Of a stretch of DNA of 64,000 nucleotides, positions 36,801-45,547 are shown piece by piece. The stretch spans positions 65,968,212 to 66,032,211 of the forward strand of contig CM069870.1 in NCBI GenBank assembly GCA_036172665.1, written 5' to 3'. Every line of letters starts with the position of its first letter. The stretch's first letter is position 1. Made by a program: the position numbers and the translations under genes. The stretch is from Prosopocoilus inquinatus. Lineage: Eukaryota > Arthropoda > Insecta > Coleoptera > Lucanidae. The notes beneath the pieces were generated by a model. That model was given only the letters and a program-made list of their open reading frames with translations. It did no database searches and was not told the DNA's origin.

Positions 36801-39800
36801 ATTCACTCTTTTTTATTTGAGCTGATTCCAATTTATTTAAAATTATTTGTAAATCTTTTACTTTTTCGATATACTTTTCAGCTAAGCCTTCAATAAATAA
36901 GACTTAACAACTCCGACTCCCTAAAAGACTCCTAAAAGTTCATTGACCCCCGACCCCTAAAGGTTCATCGACCCCTGGAATAATATGCACTCAGACAAAT
37001 GTTAGGATTTAATGAAACAAAGCTTTAAAAAATAGAATTTGTTTAAAAAAATAAACGCGTGTTAAAAGTCATTATTTAAGATTTCAGGTATGTATAAAAA
37101 TAACAAGAGTTCCGCTTAAAAAAAAGAAGAAAAAATTCAGTTTATATCTCAGTTATGCGATGTTCATTTGTTTTTTATAAACATCAGCAAAAATTTTGAA
37201 TCAGTCTATAAATAAATTTCGTAATAAATTCAAAAATAAAGAAGTTTAAAGGGGGTGGGAATTCTCCCGTGCTCACCCTGTATGTACAATGTTTAAATAC
37301 GCAACAAACAAAATAACAATGTTTTAGATACTTCTTAAACAAAATTTAATGTTTTAGATGCCAGTGAAAACGTTAACGATCGGCGCGCTAGCCCTAACTA
37401 CAAGGCGCTGCTCTTATTTCATTTTTTTGTTCCTTTTGCTTGCTTAGCGCTCGTTTCGTTCGCACGGGATTCCCCGGCGTGTTTTCACGTTCCTTCGTTC
37501 GTCAACAAATCAGCGAATCATTGATAAAGAATTTGAATAACGTGGCGCCAACATACATTCAGAGCCCTTTATTTTTTCCATAAAATAACATAATTTTCGT
37601 CAACTTATCGTTTGTGTAAGCGGCATTCATTTCGATAATAACAATGTACCGAGTTGCGTCTATTGTGACAGCTTATTACCTTAACTCTGTGGCGTAACAA
37701 CAATTTTGACCAAATTTTTAATAATTTTTATCTCACTTTTATTAGAATTTTTTCCCCGATAACTTCAACTCACCATTAGCAACTACCATTTTTTTTGTAT
37801 TAGCAATTTTCAAACACCCGGTATAATAAAACTAATAATGTAGTGTCTATAAAATAATTCCTATTTAATTTATTTTTGAATTTTAGAAATAGAAAACATG
37901 AATAATGATCCTTTTATACCAAGAGATCTGATTCAAAACATGTTAAAAAGATTTATACTTTTCGTAAAAAAAAATTGAGGACGCTTTGAATGTGTTTTAC
38001 GTTCAATTTTTCAGTAATTTTTTAAAATTCAATTTTTCCGAAATATTTTTCGTTTCTAATTTAAAAGTTAATTTTTAGAAAACATCTAAATCGGTTTAAT
38101 ATGTTAATGGTTAAATTTTATTTTGTTATTTTATTTAAAACCAAAACTTCGTTTATTTTTTTTTGTGTATCCGACACTCAATTGTTTTTTTTGTAAATAT
38201 CTGTAGCAGTACTAAAATAAATTCTACAACTTCTTTTACCTTTTTTCGTTCTAAAATCAAAAATAAAAGAAAATAAGCAAGAATTATTTTATAGACACCT
38301 TCTACATTATTAGTTTTATTATACATGTAGTCTCAGTCGAATAACGTAATAATGTACGGGATGTTGCTATTTAAAATAAAAAACTTTAGTTTATATCTCA
38401 TTTATCCGACCAATTGTTTTTGTGTGAGCACACGGAGAAATTTTGAATTAGTCCCTTTTGCAAAATTTTCCAAAAAATGTAAAAAGAATCTCGAAATTTT
38501 TCTTTTCTTCGAGCAACCCCCTGATTTTTTCAAGTGAATCCAGATGAAATAAGATTTGTATTAAGCATTTTTTTCCTAAAATCAATAAAATAAAAGAGTT
38601 AAAGGGGATAGGAATTCTCGGGGGGTTCTGAACGGAAGCCTCCTTGGACTGAGATCGCTCCGATATGTTCGGGCCCCGAACCTGTCTCCGGTCTCATTGC
38701 ATACCCCCGCAGAGATGTTAAATATTTTTAATTTTTTTTGTTTTTTCAATTTTTTTTTTGTTGCTTTTAGTTTTTTTTTGCACGCCCCAACTCATTTGGG
38801 GGCTCGCGGCAGCTAGGAAGTGAAGGAATATGTTTAAAAAAAAGTGAGAGAAAATGTGTAAAAAAAGTTGAAAAATTTTAAGGGACTTTTTCGTTAAAAT
38901 TTAAAAAATCTTTTTTCCATTTTTTGTTTATTTTATTTTGATTATTTTGATGATGTTTTTGCATGCCCCGACTAATTTGGGAACTCGCGGCGTCTAAAAA
39001 GTGAGGGAAATGTTAAAAAAAATTGAAAATGTTTAAGAAGTTGAAAAATTTTAATTTTTTCCGTTTAAAATTTTTAAAAAATCATTTTTTTGTTTGTTTT
39101 AATTTATTTGATAATTTTTATAATAGACCGTTTTTGCATGCCCCAACTCATTTGGGGGTTCGCGGCAGATGGGAAGTGAAGGAAAATGTTTAGAAAAAGT
39201 GAAGGAAAATGTTTTCAGAAAGTTGAACAATTTTAAGAATTTTTTCCGTTTAAAATTTTTTTTAATTCTTTTTTGTTTGTTCCATTTTTTCTTTTCATTT
39301 TTTTATCATTTACCGTTTTTGCATGCTCATGGACGCCCTTTGACGCCGCGGGGTCCTGCATATATTTTACTACGTACGTCAGTTCTGTGTAAAAATTTCT
39401 TTTCTTTTATATCTTTTAATCATCAATCTGTAGAGAAAATGTAAAATTTTAAAATCATGTTTAAGCTCAAATCAAATAAGTCTGATTGATGATGACTTTA
39501 CCAGTCAGTTCTATTATTTCTAACATTTTCCATCACAATAATATAATTAAAAAAAAAAAGTATCTTTACCAGAATTTGGTCGAATTTGTTTGAACAAAGT
39601 CATTTTATTCGCTTCAATTTAAAAAGACTTGTTTTCTTGGTGTTTTCCGAGCTCTGTGAGAAGCGCATACGAACCAGTTTCCCGGTTCAACGGCACCAAA
39701 GTCGTTCTGTGCCCTCGATTTTTTGCAAAAAGAAAGAAATCAAAGTGACGACGAAAATAGTCGCGATTAAATTGTGACGAGAATTCGACCGACATTTGAA

Positions 39801-41227
39801 CCGGAACGCCACAGGCGACCCATGTCGAGGTCAGCTCATACGTTTTGCACACACGTAATCGAAGTTATAAGAACGCTTTATTGTTGCAATAATTTACGAT
39901 TCCTTCCATTGCAAAAATATAAGAGAAACCTTGAACGCCCCCTAAACATCAGTTGAAAGTAAATTGTTTTCAACCAAATCTGCATGAATCAAAGTAATCT
40001 GAAACCTTGTGTTACTACGGAAAATGCCAATTTAGTGTTTTGTAATTTATCTAAATATTATTTATCATTGTTGAAGAACTTGACCTTTAATTTATTCTAA
40101 CTCAACATTGACGTCGTTGCATATTTCACGAACAGGTTTCAACTATTTCAGTAAATTAATTTATTTCTAAAAATTGCTCTAAAATTGTCTACTAAGCGAC
40201 TTGTCTCACATAATAAAAAAAATTATTTCCCTTTGTCTTTTATATTTCAGTTTTGCGTTACAATGTGCACGGTGTTCTTGGGCCTGAGCATGCTAAGCAG
40301 GAACATCTCCGGCTATTTCCTCACCTACTTACTCATGCTTGCGACATTCTTCGGGCCCCTGCTCATATCAAAATTGCCCCCAGAGTACAAAGCGTCCATC
40401 GCCAACGCCGTACACGCATTTAGCACAAATGAAGGTAAAGTGTAAAGTGACAGAAATGTCAAGCGTCCTTCTCAAATATGAGAGCGTCGTCCTTGATTCG
40501 CAGGTGTCCTCGCAGAAACCGAGCTAATCCCATTCTTAACCGACAAGGAAGCAAACGAGAAAGACCCTGAACTAGAGAGTTTGCTAACTGATAAAACTGC
40601 TGGTATGTAAACACGTCTGATTAACTCGTTGTTTGCTTTACTTTAGCTTTGCACGAGTCTCCTCCTATTTAGGTCAGTCGCTGTTAAAAGGAGGTCGCTT
40701 TGATATGATAAAATGAATCACAATCATGCTATCACGTAATCTGTTGTATGCTTTAAGATTCGATAACCAATTCCCTTATAAGCGGCATAAATTCAATGCC
40801 ATCCTACCTTGAGGCCGAAGGTAGTTTAGACGGGCTCGAAGAAGACGACTTGGTTCCGCAAATCAAAAACTCCTACACTCCGGCCGAATACTCGAGTGAG
40901 TCAGACTCGGATCACAAGAACATGAAGTTCGATTCGGCACACTTCAATGGCGATAGCTCATCCGAAGACGAAAACAATTACAGCAGGGGGCTTCGCTTCT
41001 CCGAAGTCAGGGAGTTCACGGATTCCCCGAGCAAGCTCGACCTTCAATCTGCCGTAACGCAAAGCCTCGGGGCTGGCTTGATAAGCAACTTGGCGGCCAT
41101 GGGGACTAGCCTCATGGCGAACGTCCTGACTTCGGCCGGGGGCGCCCCGAGCGCACATCCGAAGCGGAAAGATAGTGATAGTGATTTCGAGTTTATAAAT
41201 TCAGACGAGGCGGATGAACAAACCTAG
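21860..41227 (+). CDS. RETREG: Reticulophagy regulator, FAM134/RETREG family
   Basis: ER-membrane receptor that bends ER sheets and delivers ER to autophagy. Exons 21860-22041, 22104-22305, 40251-40434, 40504-40602 and 40758-41227 join in frame to 378 residues (mammalian members run about 460-540). An in-frame stop six bases upstream (21854-21856) fixes the ATG. Residues about 46-92 and 130-170 are two long hydrophobic hairpins of the reticulon-homology domain, with the family junction DNPSL-FCV between them. The tail is acidic and Ser-rich (LAETELIPFLTDKE, then SSESDSD) and ends in the LC3-interacting motif DFEFI at residues 365-369, preceded by SDSD phosphorylatable residues, 9 residues from the C-terminus. 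Intron 2 is 17.9 kb, the others 62, 69 and 155 bp. 5' flank 21660-21859 is CpG-rich. Confidence 0.9.
23072..23757. mobile_element. About 690 bp element with 50 bp inverted ends
   Basis: The left arm 23072-23123 (AAAAATGACTGATATGTG ... GAGCTTAGTTAACT) is repeated inverted at 23703-23752 (AGTTAACTAAGCTGC ... CATGTCAGTCATTTTT). An interior piece (23420-23630) recurs in inverted, diverged form at 54995-55110 (shared GGTTAACCT and GAAATGTTTGTTTGT). No ORF, so a non-autonomous DNA element is inferred. Confidence 0.7.
23761..23972. repeat. Foldback with internal 89 bp tandem duplication
   Basis: The unit starting CCTTATGCTG occurs at 23761 and 23850; both contain ACGTTATCGACGAGTTTATG or a close form. 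The far end (GTTATGTTTAACGTAAATGG, 23939) is the inverse of the start, giving a palindromic outline. Confidence 0.75.
24727..26103. mobile_element. Duplicated 1.3 kb element, copy 1 (MITE-filled)
   Basis: Nearly colinear with 29589-30848, beginning TAAAATTTTTAATTGCAAAC and ending CAGAGAACACTAAAATTCAG. It has no ORF. The main length difference is a 128 bp MITE (25415-25542) present only in this copy. Confidence 0.88.
25415..25542. mobile_element. Palindromic MITE, TTA target duplication, filled site
   Basis: Arms GGTCCAGTTTTACAAATGCG / TTCAACTTTGGACTGAGGCT and AGCTTCGGCTCAAAGTTAAA / CATTGTAAAACTGGGCC. Flanked by TTA on each side (25412-25414 and 25543-25545). The duplicate copy has a single TTA at 30277-30279 and no element. 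The 3 bp TTA duplication fits the PIF/Harbinger type. Confidence 0.9.
25950..26455. mobile_element. Inverted-repeat element overlapping copy 1 end
   Basis: GGATAATACAAAGTGGTCAAG ... GAGTTGGCAATA at 25950-25999 is mirrored by GCATTGCCAACTCAAGCAGT (26417). A shorter relative with the same ends occupies about 54610-54945 (GAGCTGGCAATACG and GTATTGCCAACTCAAAC). Confidence 0.6.
26651..26889. mobile_element. Palindromic MITE, family 3 (full copy)
   Basis: About 240 bp with arms ACAGTTGAAAGCAAAAAAAA / ACAAACTAGAGTTTCCTGTA and GGAAACTGTAGTTTGTCTAC / TTGCTTCCGACTGT. Truncated or diverged copies lie at 4361-4530, 32865-33058 and 46211-46335. Confidence 0.82.
28080..28900 (+). promoter_or_regulatory. 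Candidate internal promoter or enhancer island
   Basis: A repeat-free stretch clearly richer in CG dinucleotides than the rest of the intron, with a good TATA box (CTATAAATAGGGGG, 28558-28571) followed by GTGCGACGAACGACGCAGT at about 28601. No ORF of note. It could start a shorter RETREG transcript that skips exons 1-2, or be an enhancer or ncRNA; the sequence does not decide. Confidence 0.3.
29501..30900. mobile_element. 1.4 kb element, copy 2, with 38 bp inverted ends and empty MITE site
   Basis: The left arm 29501-29538 (AAATAGTTTTTAAACTTTAAAAC in part, then CACTATGAAAT) is inverted at 30862-30900 (ATTTCACAGTATCCG ... GTTTAAAAACTATTTTT). The inside (29589-30848) is the partner of 24727-26103. 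No ORF. A related arm fragment (TCTTGTCCGATGGAAG then GTAGTTTTTAAAATTTAAAA) is at 10243-10290. Confidence 0.8.
31107..31227. mobile_element. Palindromic MITE, family 4 (intact)
   Basis: 121 bp between TTA (31104-31106) and TTA (31228-31230). Arms GGCCTGGTTTTTTCATCTCT / GTTGATTAATGCC and GGGAATAAATTAACG / CAGAGATGAAAAGACTGGGCC. The split copy is at 4104-5313. Confidence 0.88.
31300..31440 (-). repeat. Short dispersed repeat with hammerhead-like core, copy A
   Basis: Minus strand: a stem with two GAATTC halves (31385-31399), then CTGATAA (31371-31377), a 16-base hairpin (31355-31370, five pairs, loop CTGTTA), then GAAAT (31350-31354). The tail CAATGCTTGCGG ... TTTAGCCGACTTG matches the 51845 copy. 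Confidence 0.6.
31468..31612. mobile_element. Palindromic MITE-like element
   Basis: GGGCCTATTCAGTAACAAAAG ... TTAAAGGGCCGTTAAATTTT on the left is mirrored by AAAGGACCTCTAAATTTTAAC ... TTACAGAATCCGCC on the right. It lies between the two minus-strand hammerhead-like repeats. Confidence 0.6.
31800..32000 (-). repeat. Short dispersed repeat with hammerhead-like core, copy B
   Basis: Best-preserved core, minus strand: CCGATGA (31926-31932), hairpin GGCCC-CAAAAA-GGGTC (31910-31925), GAAA (31906-31909). Outer inverted words GGATTGCGGTGG and CCACCACAATCTG close the unit. Confidence 0.62.
32516..33790. repeat. Tandem array, period about 330 bp
   Basis: GGCGCCATCTGTTA or GGCACCATCTGTTG/TTA occurs near 32523, 32694, 33212 and 33566, and the companion AGCGCCATCTGTTAAT near 33059, 33390 and 33692. 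A truncated family-3 MITE (32865-33058) interrupts one unit and accounts for its extra length. Short minus-strand frames here are repeat artefacts. Confidence 0.75.
34011..34198. repeat. Perfect 97 bp tandem duplication
   Basis: GTCTTATAGGATCATACACG begins at 34011 and again at 34108; both run without visible difference through ACGCCACTGGTTCAAAC. The second copy ends at about 34198. Such identity implies a recent event. Confidence 0.95.
35760..36800. repeat. T-rich satellite-like block
   Basis: Pyrimidine-rich on +, with recurring ATCGTCTTTTGTTT, AATATAATCAAT and TTTCATTTGATTT words (TATAATCAATTGATCG 35841, TATAATCAATCTGTGG 36253). It belongs to the family of 12720-13560. Predicted ORFs are Phe-rich artefacts. 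Confidence 0.65.
38760..39340. repeat. Tandem array, period about 180 bp
   Basis: The word TTTTTGCATGCCCCAACTCA (or a close variant) starts near 38777, 38958, 39135 and, degraded, 39318. Each unit continues with TTTGGGGGCTCGCGGC, GTGAAGGAAAATG and GTTGAAAAATTTTA. Inverted relatives occur at 6345-6960. Confidence 0.85.
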
Positions 41228-44200
41228 GACTTGGATTTTTAAAGTAAAGTTTTTTTTTTCTAGGTCTTTTGTGATATTACGTTGAGTTTTTCTTTTTTAT
41301 TTATTAAGTTTCTTTTATTTATTATTACCCTTTACCTTATATAGAATTGTGATGACGAGAATTAGCAGTGTAGGTTTTAGGATTTCATGCTGAGTTTCTT
41401 TGCCCTTACATAGTTATAATGTTAGTAGTACGGTTCTGGACCGCAAAACTGTGAATGTGTTCGATTTCCCATCGATTTACACAATTTTTACTATAATTAT
41501 CATTCAAATCCCAATTTCACTCCACCTCCACTCCCCCTCTTTATTCACGAACAGTTTTTCTTTTGTCACCTCCAAACCATTTAGTTCTTAATTAAACCCC
41601 CATCCACCAAGTTGTGAATGGAAGATGTCGAGGTTACCTCTTTTCTGGTCCTAAATTTAAGGATGTGTGTCCATCCCTCCTGAACTATAAACTATTAGTT
41701 ATTAATACGTCTTGTCTAACAATTTAATAAATATTTTACTAAATAAATTTAATGGATAGTTATTCAAAAGAAGTTCAGTTACTTAATAATCCAACAAAAT
41801 ATCGTAAATTCCCGTAGTTCATTAAAGTATAAATTAAATACGAAAGATTGCATATTTCAAAAAATTGAATTAATTGAAAAACTGGAAATATGACCACAAA
41901 GTTGTTTCAAAAACTCGAGAAAAAAATGGAAAATTGTTTTAAGTATTAAAAAATTAGGATAATTACATAATCTTCAGTGCATTGTGCATCATGTTTTTAA
42001 TAAAAAATAATAATTGGGAGCCTTCAATATACGCAACCATACAAACGTCTGTGTTGGTTGGTTGCCTATCCTGAAAGTTCGTTTTTTTTTTTTTAATGAA
42101 CAAGCATAATATTGAAATTAATTGCCAGATACACGTGATGATAATAAATAAATTCTAATTAATTAATGTAAACTTAATGCAATAAGAGGAAGTTTAAATA
42201 TTTTTTCAGGTAATGTCGCCAACTTGTTGACAAAAGGCGCCAATTTTGTCTAAAGTTATAAACAAAATATTGCCGGTTTGGTATATAAAAAATTAGAGCA
42301 ATTAATGAATGACTCAAATGAAGCCTGCCAGTCAGAAACAAAAAAGACATGAAAGCATTAACAACAAAATACAAGGCGTGAGGTGGGCAAAACCACCACT
42401 TCGTAGAAAATTAAAGCAAACTATAGAGATACGATTAAAAAAAAACAAAAAGGAAACGAAATACAGCGTGCAAAACGAAAGATCACAAGTGAAACTCAAA
42501 ACAAATGAAAAACGACGGACTACAAAACGCGTCCATAAAATGCGCAAAATCAATTCTAGAAGAAAAAAAATACAAAGTACGAAAGCATAAAAGAAAACAG
42601 AAGAAGATCGACGACCATGATGAACAAAAATCATATGAATCTCCAGACGAAAAATTAAAAAAAAAATCTAGTAGAAAACAAAAGATATCTGTAAAAAGGC
42701 GTGAATGTGAAAAATCAATTTGATAAATATAAACGAAAGAGTTATACAACAGCATAAAATGAATTAAAAAAAAACAAGTACCAGGTTACTAAGATGAACA
42801 AAAAGATGAAAATCGTTGAAAGTTTTTGCAAATAAAAAGAAACTCGTAGAAAACAAAAGATAACTGTAAAAAGCAGTCAGAAACAAAAGAGAAATACGTA
42901 GTGCAAAAAACAGAAAGAACAGAAAAAAACAAAAGATCGACTGCTTAGATGAATGAACCAAAAACAAATGAATCTCCAGATGAAAAAACTAATAGAGAAC
43001 AGAAGAAAACAAAAATGCGTCGACCAACAAAATGTGAAAAATCAATAAGATAAAAATAAACAAAAGAGAAACAAAGTATGAAATAAATTTAAAAAAAAAA
43101 CAAACTACCACGATGTTAAGATGGACAAAAAAAATTAAACGTTTTTGCAAATAAATACAAACTCATATGAAACGAAGGAGAACTGTAAAAAAGAGTCAAT
43201 AAAATGCGGAAAATCAATTTGATTAAAAATAAGATAAATGAGAAAAGCCCGAGGAAAAATAAAAGACGAACGAATAGATAAAAAAAATTAAGGAAAAAAC
43301 GATTCTACGGCTGAAAACTTTTATAAGTCAAGAAACTGGCACGAAACAAAAAGACAAAATAAAACAAACGAACCGTGAATAAACAATTCCTTAAAACAAA
43401 AAAGAAAGGACAAATCTGAAATGAATAAAAAGCGTCATTATTAATCGCATGGTATATGTTTTCTTTGTTGTTATATGAAGGCAACAAAAGTAAAGTACCC
43501 CAAATTAGCGCCAAATAAATTTTTTTTTATCGCCAAATATGTCAAAAATGTAGCCCATCTGGCAACGCTGCAAGCACTCACCTTCATTGGTTGCCTATAC
43601 TAAAACCTTGTTTTTTTGCAAGATCTAATTCTAATTTTTTTTTAACGAACAGACGTATTATTAAAATTAATTGCTTACGATTTTTAAAGGTAATTCAACA
43701 ATTTTCTTCACAATACCCGTAAAAATAAAAAAATAAATTACTAACTTTTGGATATGTCATTTCTGTTCTGAAATGAGGAAAAAATGTTTAAAACGTGTAG
43801 CAATTAGGAAAGTGGCATAATCGCAGTCAACAGCATAAAATTTTTTTTAATTAAAAATCAGAGAAAACCTGGAAAAGTTATATGTTATGTATGTATTATT
43901 TATCAATAATTTTATTTAGCAATAACAAGTCTTAACAAAAACATGTAGACAGTGATGATAAAATTAAGTTTTCTTGTAGATATTGATAATGGGATGTGAA
44001 ATGCCTCTCTTATTTAAATTATTATTTGTTTAGGCCACTCATAAGACTTAAATTAGATCAGGACTGTACTATTTAATCCAATCCAAACCAATCTCTATTC
44101 AGCTTCATTGTTTACACATGGTGAAAAATAAGCTATTCATGCACTTTTGCTAATACTGCTATGTATTCAGTAAGAGCTAATTTAGAACTATGCAGTAATG

Positions 44201-44340
44201 GGAACAAATCTACTGACATGGGGCAGAAATTTGTGAGGATACAGAAAAGGTGTTAAAAAAAAACTGAACTTCCAAGTTTATCTTACCATTCCATATTTAT
44301 TTATTTTAAACAAACAACGAGATTAAAGGAATTGATCGCC
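41228..44340. other. Intergenic: RETREG 3' UTR and A-rich repeats
   Basis: RETREG polyadenylation signals AATAAA near 41727 and 41743. Hairpin repeat at 42017-42083 (ACGCAACCATACAAACG / GGTTGCCTATCCTGA) and half of one at 43585-43610. Bases 42300-43540 are the purine-rich satellite-like family; the open frames in it are Lys/Arg runs without conserved features. The TRMT10A minus-strand AATAAA lies at about 44297-44303. Confidence 0.6.
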
Positions 44341-45547
44341 TTAATTTTCACTCTCCTCTGCGTCTTCCTTTTCTTCACAGTTGGAATCGACGTTTTCAGT
44401 GTCGGATGTGGTCGGTTGCATGTTAATCCGTTTTGGCAGAACAGACTCGAAAGCCTCCTTAAAAGACTTACCCTCGCTCACCCTCAACAATATCTCGAAT
44501 ACTGCAACAAAGGTTTCAACAAATTAATTTCTTCTGCATTCTCAATATTAACCTTGATTTATCGTGAAGACCTTCCTTCTCTTCATGTAAAAGAACTCTT
44601 GTATGGGCAATTGCCCGTGATCGATATTTTCTTCTATCGCTTTCTTATAACATATCCCCTATAAGAAAATTGCTGCTTATCATCTTTGCAACGTTTAATC
44701 GAGTGAATTGATTTTATTTACCTTGTGCGCATTATGGTCCACCAACCCCCCAATAATGTATACTTTATCTTGCTCTAAGGTCTTAATAATTCTATCACTC
44801 TCGCTAGTCAAATAAACTAATTTCTCTTTTGGAAATATATCTAAATAGTTCTCGGAACGAAAATTAATGTCCCAGTGTTCATAACCGTTGTGTTTAGCCA
44901 TTTCATCTTTGCATCGTCCGGTGAAACTCGTCAGATATAGTTGCAAAGGCGTTTTTGATCGTCTGTTCTCGGTGTAAACCCTTAGAATCTGCTTTATTAC
45001 TTTCCCCATATCCTGCAAGTAAGGCAGTGTTGCAAACGAATGCAAAGGATAAAAAGCGAAGTGCGATTGATAGTTATGACTTACACTTAAGTACCTTGCT
45101 AATCATTAGGTCATCAAAACTTAAGTCGATTACGACGGATGTCTTGCAGGGGCTGTTGGACATTTTGCTGTTCTTTAAGGCTTTGCGGCTTGGGCCTATG
45201 TCCACGTTGTTGAGCTTCGCTTCGATTTTCTTCTTTTTGGTTTTCAATCGCTCTTTCGCCCTTTTCTCTTTCTTCGATGCCTCCCATTTCAGCACGCGTT
45301 TGTACTTCTTCATTTGCCTCTTGGTGAGCTTGGATATTTCGACACCGTTGAAGTATTTCACCTCGTCACCGTGATCATTCCCATCTGCATCCTTGGGCCT
45401 CTTGCTGTCACATATTTCTTTCGCTTCAGTAACAGAGTCGGGGTCGGAACATGTTTGTTGGGCGTTTGATTTCTTGTTGGAATGATCTAATTCGGCTTCT
45501 GTTACATCATCGTCGATTTTTCTCTTGGTATTTACTGATTCTTCCAT
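44341..45547 (-). CDS. TRMT10A: tRNA (guanine(9)-N1)-methyltransferase, TRMT10A type
   Basis: SPOUT-fold enzyme that methylates N1 of guanosine 9 in tRNA using S-adenosylmethionine. Minus-strand exons 45547-45095, 45012-44722, 44658-44553 and 44501-44341 join in frame to 336 residues (human 339). Residues 1-110 are charged and Lys-rich, with a KRQMKKYKR helix typical of the RNA-binding N-terminus. The domain starts at IDLSFDDLM (about 140), followed by YTENRRSKTPLQLYLTSF, VYLTSESD, and the signature GGLVDHNAHK (239-248), in which Asp243 matches the proposed catalytic Asp of Trm10. Then LPIQEFFYMKRRKVFTINQ, VFEIL and SFKEAFESVLPKR, and an acidic tail. The nuclear/cytosolic rather than mitochondrial (TRMT10C) form is favoured by length and N-terminus. 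Introns are 82, 63 and 51 bp. Confidence 0.94.

Larger units (their letters stand above)
22306..40250 (+). other. 17.9 kb RETREG intron 2
   Basis: No coding exon recognised. Contents in order: inverted-repeat element 23072-23757, palindrome 23761-23972, duplicated 1.3 kb element (24727-26103 and 29589-30848), MITEs, a GC-richer island with TATA box (28080-28900), hammerhead-like repeats (31300-32000), 330 bp tandem array (32516-33790), 97 bp duplication (34011-34198), a short open stretch at 35523-35632 of 35 codons of unknown nature, T-rich block 35760-36800, GC-richer island 37370-37560, and 180 bp tandem array 38760-39340. Confidence 0.75.

Noticed and set aside
39586..39956. GC-richer stretch with three overlapping small ORFs
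   Set aside because: All three frames are similarly open and none is recognisable; may be regulatory but nothing specific supports it.
44332..45374. Plus-strand ORFs over TRMT10A
   Set aside because: Antisense shadows of the four TRMT10A exons.
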